A stretch of DNA of 42,294 nt, taken from the NCBI GenBank assembly GCA_026169535.1, contig JAPFCU010000066.1:1-42294 (forward strand), read 5' to 3'. A program made the position numbers and the translations under genes. The notes beneath the pieces are model-generated. The model had not been told where the DNA came from and searched no databases. It was given only the letters and a program-made list of their open reading frames with translations. The first letter of the stretch is position 1; each line of letters begins with the position of its first letter. This DNA comes from Blautia sp. GTDB taxonomy: Bacteria > Bacillota > Clostridia > Lachnospirales > Lachnospiraceae. Positions 17,104 to 24,917 of the stretch are shown one piece after another.

Positions 17104-18894
17104 ATGACAGATCACGAAAAACTTGTAATGCGAAACATCATCTATGCGGTAGAAACCGGCGGACAGGTTTACGGTCAGAAAAACTACGCTGACTTCACAG
17201 AGGCCTACACAAACAGCTCCTCAGAGCATGCAATTACCATTGGCGCAGGACAGTGGTATGGAAATGAAGCACGGACGCTTCTTCTCAATATCAAAGCGGC
17301 TGATGCTGCAACATTTAAAAAACATGATACTGCCGGTGTTGCTGCAGATCTTGCCAAAACAGACTGGTCAAATTACCGGCTTTCCAAAACTTCTGCAAAG
17401 GCTAAAGCTATTGTGAATATTATTAATTCCACTGTCGGCCGCCGTTGTCAGGATCAGCTTATGGATACCCAGATGGAAGCCTACGTAAAGGAAGCGGCTG
17501 CTCTTGGGGTTTCCAATATGGATGCCAAAATGATGTGTGCTAATTTCAGACATCAGGGAGGGGCCTCTGCTGTAAAAAGGATTCTGGCAAAAACAACAAA
17601 ACCTTATACACTGGATCATCTCTACGCAGCCTGCCAGACAGATACCGGAAATCAGGTAGGAGCATATAAGAGTCGTCAGAAAATGGTATACAACTCTCTT
17701 AAGACTTATATCACTAATTATAAGGTTACCGCTGCTGAGGCTATTCAGGCCGCCATAAAAATTGCCAAAGCTGAAATTGGATATCTGGAAAAGAAATCTA
17801 ACGCAAACCTGGACAGTAAAACTGCTAATGCAGGAACTGCTAATTATACAAAATATTGGAGAGATACAGATCCTGCTAATCAGGCAGCTCCATGGTGTGC
17901 ATGTTTTATCAGCTGGGTCTTTATGAAAGCTTTTGGAAAATCCACCGCAACCAAACTGTTAAAGCATTGGCCATATATCTATGTTCCAACACTGGCAGGA
18001 TTATTCACCAACTATGCAGCCCCCAAGGTCGGAGATATTTTCATGTACCATAACGGATCTGAATTTTCACATACAGGACTGGTAATTTCAGTAAGTGGTG
18101 ATAAATTTGTAACCATTGAAGGTAATACCAATGACGGAAGCGGTGTCGTTGCTGAAGGAATTGGAGTCTACCAGAAAACAAGGTACAACAGCCAGCTTCC
18201 AGGCTCAAAATTTGCCCGTCCAAATTACAGTATCGTAACCTCTATTAATGGTTCCGGCGGAGATGTCACGCCACCATCCACATGGGTAACGACCGGTACT
18301 GCTGTATGTACAGGAGATGACGTTTATGTACGCCAGACTCCAGGCGGTACTGTTATGGGTATGGTATCCAAAGGAACAAAGTTAGAACTGGATGGAACCA
18401 GCTCCGGTGTATGGGTTCATGTAAAAGTTGCAGGAATCGGTATTGGTTATATGCATCAGGATTATGTTGGGAAAGGTTCCGGCTCTACAGGCTCTTCACC
18501 AGTAAAAACAGCGCAGAATGCGCTGAACAGCAAGTTTAATGCAGGTCTGACTGTGGACGGTATTTGGGGATCTGCATGCAAAACAGCATACATCAGGGCA
18601 ATACAGTCTGCCCTGAACTCTGTGTATGGTGCTGGACTTGCAGCCGACGGCATCTGGGGAACAAACACATCCAATGCCTGCGCCGCCCATGTACTTTCTG
18701 AAGGAGCCAATAACCTCTATGTCGGTGTATTACAAATTGGCCTTTACGCACATAATATAACACTGAACAGTGGAATTGACAATTCTTTTGGTCCTTCTAC
18801 AAAACAGGGAGTTATTAAATTTCAGACTTCTCAGGGATTATCTGCTGACGGAATAGCAGGCCGTGACACTTTTGCCAGACTTGCAGGTGTCTGA
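17104..18894 (+). CDS. multidomain endolysin-like peptidoglycan hydrolase (CHAP, SH3, PG-binding)
   Basis: 596 aa with no signal peptide, so export needs a holin or lysis. Residues 1-205 form a phage-lysin-type domain (AVETGGQVYG near 15-25, then ITIGAGQWYGNEA), probably a muramidase or transglycosylase with Glu17 as candidate catalyst. About 212-375 is a CHAP amidase/peptidase with Cys265 (PWCACFISW), a later His (FSHTGLVISV) and an IEGNTN motif. About 395-458 is a bacterial SH3 domain. About 465-596 has peptidoglycan-binding-type repeats (DGIWG twice, then DGIAG). AAAAGGAG precedes the ATG. It follows agrB by 90 nt on the same strand with no clear terminator between. A phage-derived autolysin or bacteriocin-like lysin are both possible. 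Confidence 0.85.
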   Translation: MTDHEKLVMRNIIYAVETGGQVYGQKNYADFTEAYTNSSSEHAITIGAGQWYGNEARTLLLNIKAADAATFKKHDTAGVAADLAKTDWSNYRLSKTSAKAKAIVNIINSTVGRRCQDQLMDTQMEAYVKEAAALGVSNMDAKMMCANFRHQGGASAVKRILAKTTKPYTLDHLYAACQTDTGNQVGAYKSRQKMVYNSLKTYITNYKVTAAEAIQAAIKIAKAEIGYLEKKSNANLDSKTANAGTANYTKYWRDTDPANQAAPWCACFISWVFMKAFGKSTATKLLKHWPYIYVPTLAGLFTNYAAPKVGDIFMYHNGSEFSHTGLVISVSGDKFVTIEGNTNDGSGVVAEGIGVYQKTRYNSQLPGSKFARPNYSIVTSINGSGGDVTPPSTWVTTGTAVCTGDDVYVRQTPGGTVMGMVSKGTKLELDGTSSGVWVHVKVAGIGIGYMHQDYVGKGSGSTGSSPVKTAQNALNSKFNAGLTVDGIWGSACKTAYIRAIQSALNSVYGAGLAADGIWGTNTSNACAAHVLSEGANNLYVGVLQIGLYAHNITLNSGIDNSFGPSTKQGVIKFQTSQGLSADGIAGRDTFARLAGV

Positions 18895-18907
18895 CCTTCT
18901 ATTTCTC

Positions 18908-18942
18908 AAAAGGAGTCGTTGCATATGCAACGGCTCCTTTTT
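18908..18942 (+). terminator. terminator of the endolysin gene
   Basis: Near-perfect stem AAAAGGAG-CGTTGCA/TGCAACG-CTCCTTTT with one T-G wobble pair, ending in five T. Being symmetric, it can also end the converging lipoprotein transcript. Confidence 0.92.
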
Positions 18943-18952
18943 AATATCTGTT

Positions 18953-19441
18953 TTATTCCTCTGACTTTTCCTCCGCAGTCTGCTGCTTTTCATAATTATA
19001 AATCCAGCTAGGCGTCATACTTTCGCTTCCATCTCCATATACAGAAACAGCAATGTACTTTCCATCTTTCACATAATATCCAATTTCCAGCTTCAAACTC
19101 GCCGCTAATGGTCCACCCTGTTTCTGACTTCCTCCTATCTGAATATCGGCATTGCTGATATCAAAGATAGTCTGTGTAAAATTGCCTTCCGAACCATATT
19201 CCATTGTCACACTATCCTCATCAGATTCTGTAAGGACTCCGTTTATATATATGATCTCCGATTCTGGTTCGGCGGCAGCACTGCTCTCAGAAAAGGAATT
19301 CTCTGTATTATTTTGGGACTGTGAATTTCCATTTTCTTCCCGGAAACCTGCTTCATCCTCTCCTCTCAATCCACATCCCGGAAGACCTGCCAGCAATATC
19401 CCAAGCATTATAAATCCTGCTGTCATTCTTTTGTATCCCAT
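18953..19441 (-). CDS. lipoprotein with one copy of an unrecognised beta-rich repeat
   Basis: 162-aa lipoprotein. The signal peptide ends in the lipobox LPGC near residue 24. A Ser/Asn/Glu-rich linker (about 28-62) follows. Then comes one copy of a domain running IIYINGVLTESDEDSVTMEY to SMTPSWIYNYE. I do not recognise this domain. It is closely related at both protein and DNA level to the first repeat of the neighbouring lipoprotein (19496-20395), showing a recent tandem duplication. The gap between the two genes is 54 nt, so they probably form one transcript with this one second. GGGGAAAGAG precedes the ATG. Confidence 0.85.
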   Translation of the reverse strand: MGYKRMTAGFIMLGILLAGLPGCGLRGEDEAGFREENGNSQSQNNTENSFSESSAAAEPESEIIYINGVLTESDEDSVTMEYGSEGNFTQTIFDISNADIQIGGSQKQGGPLAASLKLEIGYYVKDGKYIAVSVYGDGSESMTPSWIYNYEKQQTAEEKSEE

Positions 19442-19495
19442 TTTCTCTTTCCCCTGTTGTAAATGATGATTGTTCCTTGATTCTGCCCCTTCCTG

Positions 19496-20395
19496 TTAAT
19501 AATCCTCAGAAGTCTCCCCATCCTCATCTATATAATCCGCATCTCCGGATTCTTCATACTCCTGTGTATCCTCTTCTGCCTGTGCATTTCTCTGTTCCAT
19601 ATTATATAGCTGACTGGGTGAAAAATATTCTGTCCCATCGCTGTACACATAGGTGGCAATATTCACTCCATCTTTCACATAATAATCTACATCTACATTA
19701 AGGCTTGTTCTAAGACCGCTGACTCCAATCACTTCATCTACCTGAATATCCAGCTCTGCACTGCTGATGTCAAAAGTCATTTCATAAAAATCTCCATCAG
19801 AACCTGTTTCTATTGTCATGGTAGAGTCATCGTTATATCTTACATTGCCGCTGACAGACTTCATTTCATAATCATAAACCCAGCTTGGGGTCATACTTTC
19901 ACTTCCGTCTCCATATACAGAAACAGCAATGTAATCTCCATTCTCCACATAATATCCAATTTTGAGGTTCAGACTTGCCGCTAACGGCCCCCCCTGTTTC
20001 TTGTTTCCGCCTATCTGAATATCCGCATTACTGATGTCAAAAGTTGTCTGATTAAAATCCCCGTCAGATCCATACTCGATTGTTACACTGTCCTCATCAG
20101 AATCTGTTAGAACGCCGTTTATATATGTGACTTCTTTTTCTGCTTCTGAAGATGTGTTTCCTGTATTGCCGGACTGCGCCCCTGCCCCTGTCTGCGCAGC
20201 TGCTTTCGTAGGTTTCGGTGCTGCTGTAGCTTTTGGTGTTGCTGTTGCTGTAATCTTCGGAGCTGCCGTTGCCGCCGCCTTGGTCGGTTCTGGAGCAGAT
20301 GTCCCTCCATTGCCCTCTGTCAGTCCGCATCCGGAAAAACATGTTACTGCTATTCCCAATGCCACAAATACTGCTGTCAATTTCTTGTAGTTCAT
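19496..20395 (-). CDS. lipoprotein with two copies of an unrecognised beta-rich repeat
   Basis: 299-aa lipoprotein, signal peptide with lipobox FSGC near residue 23. A long Ala/Thr/Pro/Lys linker (about 33-75) follows, of the kind that spans a cell wall. Two repeats of about 85 residues come next: TYINGVLTDSDEDSVTIEYG to SMTPSWVYDYE, and a diverged copy (SGNVRYNDDSTMTIETGSDG to FSPSQLYNMEQ). Both share the core SDGDF..TTFDIS/EMTFDIS and YYV..G..IA..VY.DG. The C-terminal tail is acidic (Glu/Asp). AGGAGGAAG precedes the ATG. Function unknown; cell-surface location is well supported. Confidence 0.87.
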   Translation of the reverse strand: MNYKKLTAVFVALGIAVTCFSGCGLTEGNGGTSAPEPTKAAATAAPKITATATPKATAAPKPTKAAAQTGAGAQSGNTGNTSSEAEKEVTYINGVLTDSDEDSVTIEYGSDGDFNQTTFDISNADIQIGGNKKQGGPLAASLNLKIGYYVENGDYIAVSVYGDGSESMTPSWVYDYEMKSVSGNVRYNDDSTMTIETGSDGDFYEMTFDISSAELDIQVDEVIGVSGLRTSLNVDVDYYVKDGVNIATYVYSDGTEYFSPSQLYNMEQRNAQAEEDTQEYEESGDADYIDEDGETSEDY

Positions 20396-20637
20396 TCACT
20401 CTTCCTCCTGACATAATATTTTTCTTTCATTATACGCCTTTAACTTATCTGTTTTGCAGAAACTGTCAAAATCACGCCTCTTATTGTAATAATTTCCTTT
20501 GTTTTCTTTTTTATTTATTTTTATTTTATACCTGAGAATTTATATTTTGTAGAACTTATTTCCCTGATATTCTGCTTTTATAAGCCTGTCTGATATGATA
20601 AACTATTGATAAAACAAAGAAAAAGGAACTACACATT

Positions 20638-21279
20638 ATGACTCCAAAACAAAAAATCAAACAAATTATCTTACTGGTTTTCGGTCTGTCTGTTGCTCAC
20701 CTGGGTGTGACTTTTTTTATTCAGGCAAATCTGGGAACCGACCCTTTTAACGTCCTTGTCCAGGGTATCTTCCGCAGTGTTCCGTGGCCGGCAGCTCTTA
20801 GCTGGACCCACGGACGTACTCACATGATGATCTGTTTTCTGATCATCATGGTGCTGCTTTTCGTTGACCGCAGCTACATACGAATCGGGACGATCATCTG
20901 TATGTTTCTGGGCGGACCTATTATCGATCTTTTTACCGTCCTGCTTGGAGACTATATCAACAGTTCTCTGCCCATGGCAGTACGTATCATTGTCCTTGTG
21001 GCAGGATGTATCATCCTTGCTCTTGGCATGACCATCGTGATCAAATCGGAAGCAGGAACAGGTCCCAATGATCTGGTTGCCATTGTCACCAGTGACAAAA
21101 GTCACAGGCCTTTCGGCATCGTGCGTATCCTGACAGACTGCTTCTTTGTGATCGCAGGCTTTCTGCTTGGAGGAACCTTTGGATTGGGAACCATTATCTG
21201 TGCCTTTATCGTAGGTCCTGTCGCACAGATCTTTATGCCATATTCCCAACGCTTCTGCAAAAAAATAATCGAAAATTAA
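20638..21279 (+). CDS. YczE/YyaS-family integral membrane protein
   Basis: 213 aa with five or so hydrophobic segments. It has the family pattern HLGVTFFIQANLGTDPFNVL near the N terminus and KSEAGTGPNDLVAI around two thirds in. This resembles the uncharacterised YczE/YyaS membrane proteins of Firmicutes, whose function is not established. AAAAAGGAAC precedes the ATG. It is a single-gene unit closed by a strong hairpin. Confidence 0.75.
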   Translation: MTPKQKIKQIILLVFGLSVAHLGVTFFIQANLGTDPFNVLVQGIFRSVPWPAALSWTHGRTHMMICFLIIMVLLFVDRSYIRIGTIICMFLGGPIIDLFTVLLGDYINSSLPMAVRIIVLVAGCIILALGMTIVIKSEAGTGPNDLVAIVTSDKSHRPFGIVRILTDCFFVIAGFLLGGTFGLGTIICAFIVGPVAQIFMPYSQRFCKKIIEN

Positions 21280-21328
21280 AACCGTACCCGGCTGCCATGT
21301 TTTTCACAGCTGCCGGGTACGGTTTTTT
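21278..21328 (+). terminator. terminator hairpin, copy 1 of a repeated element
   Basis: Stem of 15 bp (AAAACCGTACCCGGC with its complement) around a TGCCAT...CACAGCT loop, ending in a T6 run. A near-identical hairpin occurs at 23412-23463. Confidence 0.93.
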
Positions 21329-21594
21329 CAAACAATAACTTCTTTAATTATTTTCTGTATTTCCTTCGACCATATCAATCTCCTCATCTTCTCGCTTCCA
21401 TGTTCAACTTCTTGTTTACCGCATCTAAGATTATCCAAATAATCCGATACACAGCAATCCTTGTACCACCATCACCCCTAACAAGAATTTAAGTTCCTGC
21501 TTACTACAGCAATAAAAAGCTGATACAGCTGAAATCAGTCAAAACTCCAGTGTACCAACTTTTAATTAGTTATTATCATCTATAAATTATTATT

Positions 21595-22521
21595 TTACAA
21601 ACGACTGTATAAAGAATTTATTTTGGCGCGTGTTGCTGGTCCAATGATACCATCTACTGATAATCCATAAGCTCTTTGGAATCTACAAACTGCATCATAG
21701 GTTCCCTGCCCAAAAACACCATCCGCGCCAGCTGCTCCGCAACTATAGCCTAAGGCAATAAGCTTTCTCTGCATATCTCTGACATCAGTTCCGCTGGATC
21801 CCATAGATAAATTACTTCCGGCGCTTCCACTTCCAATATTAGAATAGGCAGTATTAATTTTAGCGCGTGTTGCCGGTCCAATAATACCATCTACTGACAA
21901 TCCATGATCTCTCTGAAAATTACAAACAGCATTATATGTTCCTTGGCCAAATGAGCCATCCGCACCAGCTGCTCCGCAGCTATAACCTAGGGCAATAAGC
22001 TTTCTCTGCATATCTCTGACATCAGTTCCGCTGGATCCCATAGATAAATTACCTCCGGTACTTCCACCACCACTGGAACCATAAGCAGGTCTGCAAAATG
22101 ACATTTTTCTCCCACTAATAGATCTCTTCGACGTTCTAACTGCATCTCCAGAATTGCCGTCTATGGTACTAATTTCACTACTGGTTACTGTTTTTACAAT
22201 TCCTACATGCCCATACGTTCCTCCATCATTTGTACTAACTATAGCAAGATCTCCAACTCTCGGAGTATTATAAACGCGCCCTACTGAATTATAATATCGC
22301 CATATTTCATAAACTGAAGCTGTTTTTGCACCGCCACAAAAAAGAGCAGAAGCTCCGGCATGTTTAAAAACCCACCATACAAATACTGCACACCATGGAT
22401 AATTTTCACCATTTACAGCTCGTCCATAATATTCCGTATTATATTTGACATTGTTCACCCCCGTTTCTTTTACTCCAATCTCTTTACTTGCCATGTTAAT
22501 AATCGTACTTGCTGTTGCCAT
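21595..22521 (-). CDS. CHAP endolysin-like protein with two peptidoglycan-binding repeats
   Basis: 308 aa, no signal peptide. Residues 1-145 are a CHAP-type amidase/peptidase with Cys44 (NYPWCAVFVWW), His105 (TYGHVGIVKTV) and a downstream IDGNSG motif. A Gly/Ser linker follows. Two nearly identical PG_binding_1 units (158-227 and 237-306) each run from NLSMGSSGTDVRDMQRKLIA to DGIIGPATRAKIN. GGAGG precedes the ATG. The architecture matches phage or phage-derived autolysins. With the holin at 12881 and the larger lysin at 17104 it makes a second leaderless lysin in the same region. Confidence 0.9.
   Translation of the reverse strand: MATASTIINMASKEIGVKETGVNNVKYNTEYYGRAVNGENYPWCAVFVWWVFKHAGASALFCGGAKTASVYEIWRYYNSVGRVYNTPRVGDLAIVSTNDGGTYGHVGIVKTVTSSEISTIDGNSGDAVRTSKRSISGRKMSFCRPAYGSSGGGSTGGNLSMGSSGTDVRDMQRKLIALGYSCGAAGADGSFGQGTYNAVCNFQRDHGLSVDGIIGPATRAKINTAYSNIGSGSAGSNLSMGSSGTDVRDMQRKLIALGYSCGAAGADGVFGQGTYDAVCRFQRAYGLSVDGIIGPATRAKINSLYSRL
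21604..22050. repeat. two 210-bp tandem units encoding peptidoglycan-binding domains
   Basis: Units 21604-21813 and 21841-22050 (period 237 bp, including a 27-bp Gly/Ser linker) differ at only a few bases. This indicates recent duplication or ongoing homogenisation inside the lysin gene. Confidence 0.9.
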
Positions 22522-22546
22522 ATCTTTTCCTCCACTTTATTTTTTA

Positions 22547-22558
22547 ATAACCGGTTAT
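22547..22558. promoter_or_regulatory. 12-bp perfect palindrome upstream of the lysin gene
   Basis: ATAACCGGTTAT lies about 25 bp before the lysin start codon (minus strand), just upstream of its ribosome binding site. It is a candidate operator for a dimeric regulator, such as an XRE protein from this region. Confidence 0.35.
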
Positions 22559-22681
22559 CTACTTTATATAAAGATAAAATGAAGAAAAACAGAAACTAAA
22601 ACTAAAAGAAAAATTCCAACTACACCCCTGCATTCTCATAATGATACAATATTGAAAAACAAACGAAAGCGAGGGAGAGGT

Positions 22682-23404
22682 ATGAAAGGGAAATTTTTTA
22701 AAGGCGCATGTATTGCATATATTCTACTGGGAAGTGTATTTTTTCCAAAAAGCGCCTGGGCGGAGGAACCGCCGGGAACCATGGTCTACCATGATATCAA
22801 GGATTTCGGAGAATATTATGATTCGGAATCTGCTATTACCTATGTATTTATAAAAGGAACTCTTTCTTCCTGTTCAGACAGTACGAATATTTGTACCGTA
22901 ACCTCCGACGACGGTAAAGAAGTCGACATATTAGTCGAAAATCTGGAAGACATCCGGGAATACTGCGGTTCAGAGGTTCATATCTGGTATTCCAAAAACA
23001 AACAGGATATCAATAAACTTATTTCCTGCTCCCCGGAGACTTTCTGGAAAAAGCTCATTGATATTGAAGACAGACAATATTTGATCGAAACGGGAAAACT
23101 TTCTGCTGACAGCTTAACCGAAGAAGAAAAAGCCTTTAAAGAAAACACTGTCCAGATAAACGGCACTCTAACCAAGTATGTCTCTTTCGCAATGGTCGAA
23201 AATTTTGGTATCTGTTCTCTTATATTTGTCGAAACAGCAGACGGTGTCACTGAAATATTTCCTATAGATAATCCCTGCAGTCAGTGTGATCCCGCTGAGC
23301 ACCACAGGACTTTTGAAGATTATATAAAATTATATGAAGGAATGCAGATAAATGCTGACGTATTCAAAGGACTGAATGTCGCCTACCATTTCTCGGAAGC
23401 ATAA
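22682..23404 (+). CDS. secreted protein of unknown function
   Basis: 240 aa with a signal peptide (MKGKFFKG, hydrophobic core, cleavage after SAWA near residue 29); no lipobox. The mature part seems to have two similar beta-rich halves (FIKGTLSSCSDSTNICTVTS and VQINGTLTKYVSFAM), perhaps small OB-like folds. It has four or so Cys, including CSQC near the C terminus. Start chosen at the ATG after GAGGGAGAGG; a TTG-initiated extension from 22652 would put charged residues ahead of the signal. Not recognised as a named family. A strong hairpin follows. Confidence 0.75.
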   Translation: MKGKFFKGACIAYILLGSVFFPKSAWAEEPPGTMVYHDIKDFGEYYDSESAITYVFIKGTLSSCSDSTNICTVTSDDGKEVDILVENLEDIREYCGSEVHIWYSKNKQDINKLISCSPETFWKKLIDIEDRQYLIETGKLSADSLTEEEKAFKENTVQINGTLTKYVSFAMVENFGICSLIFVETADGVTEIFPIDNPCSQCDPAEHHRTFEDYIKLYEGMQINADVFKGLNVAYHFSEA

Positions 23405-23411
23405 TCTCCAG

Positions 23412-23463
23412 CAAAACCGTACCCGGCTGCCATATTATCACGGCTGCCGGGTACGGTTTTTTC
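23412..23463 (+). terminator. terminator hairpin, copy 2 of a repeated element
   Basis: Same 15-bp stem AAAACCGTACCCGGC and T run as 21278-21328, with a slightly different loop (TGCCATATTATCACGGCT). It lies between converging genes and can act in both directions. Confidence 0.93.
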
Positions 23464-23515
23464 ACAGAAAGATATTTAACTTACTTCAGGGCTCCTACAG
23501 AAGCAATCTTACGAT

Positions 23516-24889
23516 TTAAATTTTCGGAATTCCATCAAATCCAGCCTGAAGTTCTGCATCTGTGGGAATATAGTCGCTCATTTCTCCATCATTATATCTG
23601 CCATAAGCAAACATATCAAAATATCCTGTTCCGGTAAGTCCAAACACAATGGTCTTTTCTTCTCCGGTTTCTTTACACTTCATAGCTTCATCCAGCGCTG
23701 CCCGGATCGCATGAGCGCTTTCCGGCGCCGGAAGAATTCCTTCCACACGGGCAAACATCTGAGCCGCCTCAAAAACAGAAGTCTGCTCGACAGAGCGAGC
23801 TTCCATCAATCCGTCTGCATAAAGCTGAGACAGTACCGGATTCATTCCGTGGTAGCGAAGACCACCTGCATGGCTTGCTGACGGAATGAATCCGCTTCCA
23901 AGCGTATACATTTTAGCCAGAGGCGTCACCATACCGGTGTCACAGAAATCATATGCAAATTTTCCTCTGGTAAGGGTAGGGCAGGATGCCGGTTCCACTG
24001 CAATAAACTGATAATCTCTTTCTCCCCGGAGTTTTTCTCCCATAAAAGGAGAGATCAGACCGCCAAGATTGGAACCGCCTCCGGCACAGCCAATGATGAT
24101 ATCCGGAACTACTCCATACTTATCCAGAGCCGCTTTTGTTTCCAGCCCGATAATAGACTGATGGAGAAGCACCTGATTCAAAACGCTTCCCAGCACATAA
24201 CGGTAGCCTTCCATGCCTGTCGCGCATTCTACAGCCTCTGAAATAGCGCATCCAAGGCTTCCTGATGTACCCGGATGCTCTTTCAGGATCTTTCTTCCTA
24301 CTTCTGTTGTTTCAGATGGAGACGGGGTCACCTGCGCCCCATAAGTCCTCATTACTTCACGTCGGAAAGGCTTCTGCTCATAAGAGCATTTTACCATAAA
24401 TACCCTGCAGTCCAGATTAAGATACGCGCATGCCATAGAAAGAGCGGTTCCCCACTGTCCGGCTCCGGTTTCTGTTGTGACGCCCTTTAATCCCTGATTT
24501 TTTGCATAATATGCCTGTGCAATGGCAGAATTCAGCTTATGACTTCCGCTGGTATTATTTCCTTCAAATTTATAGTAGATTTTTGCCGGAGTCTGGAGTT
24601 TTTCTTCCAGGCAGTATGCACGTACCAGAGGAGATGGACGGTACATTTTATAAAAGCTGCGGATCTCTTCCGGAATCTTAATATATGGGTTCTCGTTGTC
24701 AAGCTCCTGTTTTACAAGCTCATCACAAAATACCACTCCCAGTTCCTCTGCTGTCATAGGCTCTAAGGTCTCAGGATTCAGAAGAGGAGCCGGTTTATTT
24801 TTCATATCTGCACGTACGTTATACCATGCCTCCGGCATTTCCTGCTCTTCCAGATAGATTTTATAAGGAATCTGTTTTTCTTCTGCCAT
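23516..24889 (-). CDS. TrpB2-type PLP enzyme (tryptophan synthase beta-like)
   Basis: 457 aa, longer than canonical TrpB (about 400 aa) and with the N-terminal extension typical of the TrpB2 group. The PLP-binding lysine is Lys118 in NNTSGSHKLN. The phosphate-binding glycine loop is IIGCAGGGSNLGGL. The indole/serine chemistry (L-serine plus indole to tryptophan) is expected from the family, but no trpA or other trp gene lies nearby. A role in indole salvage or serine deamination is therefore possible. AAAGGAG precedes the ATG. It follows the thioredoxin reductase gene by 28 nt and is probably co-transcribed with it. Confidence 0.92.
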   Translation of the reverse strand: MAEEKQIPYKIYLEEQEMPEAWYNVRADMKNKPAPLLNPETLEPMTAEELGVVFCDELVKQELDNENPYIKIPEEIRSFYKMYRPSPLVRAYCLEEKLQTPAKIYYKFEGNNTSGSHKLNSAIAQAYYAKNQGLKGVTTETGAGQWGTALSMACAYLNLDCRVFMVKCSYEQKPFRREVMRTYGAQVTPSPSETTEVGRKILKEHPGTSGSLGCAISEAVECATGMEGYRYVLGSVLNQVLLHQSIIGLETKAALDKYGVVPDIIIGCAGGGSNLGGLISPFMGEKLRGERDYQFIAVEPASCPTLTRGKFAYDFCDTGMVTPLAKMYTLGSGFIPSASHAGGLRYHGMNPVLSQLYADGLMEARSVEQTSVFEAAQMFARVEGILPAPESAHAIRAALDEAMKCKETGEEKTIVFGLTGTGYFDMFAYGRYNDGEMSDYIPTDAELQAGFDGIPKI

Positions 24890-24917
24890 AATATGCTCCT
24901 TTCTTCCTGTAAAAATA

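Noticed and set aside
12208..18900. Idea that the sigma-holin-lysin genes are an intact prophage
   Set aside because: No integrase, capsid, tail, terminase or replication genes and no attachment repeats seen; only lysis-type genes are present.
20097..20390. Overlapping frames in the Ala/Thr/Pro linker region of the lipoprotein
   Set aside because: Low-complexity codons stay open in several frames; only the minus-strand lipoprotein frame has a signal peptide, lipobox and ribosome binding site.
21329..21594. Possible decayed gene between the membrane protein and the lysin
   Set aside because: Short broken minus-strand frames only; none long enough or with a clear start to call a pseudogene.
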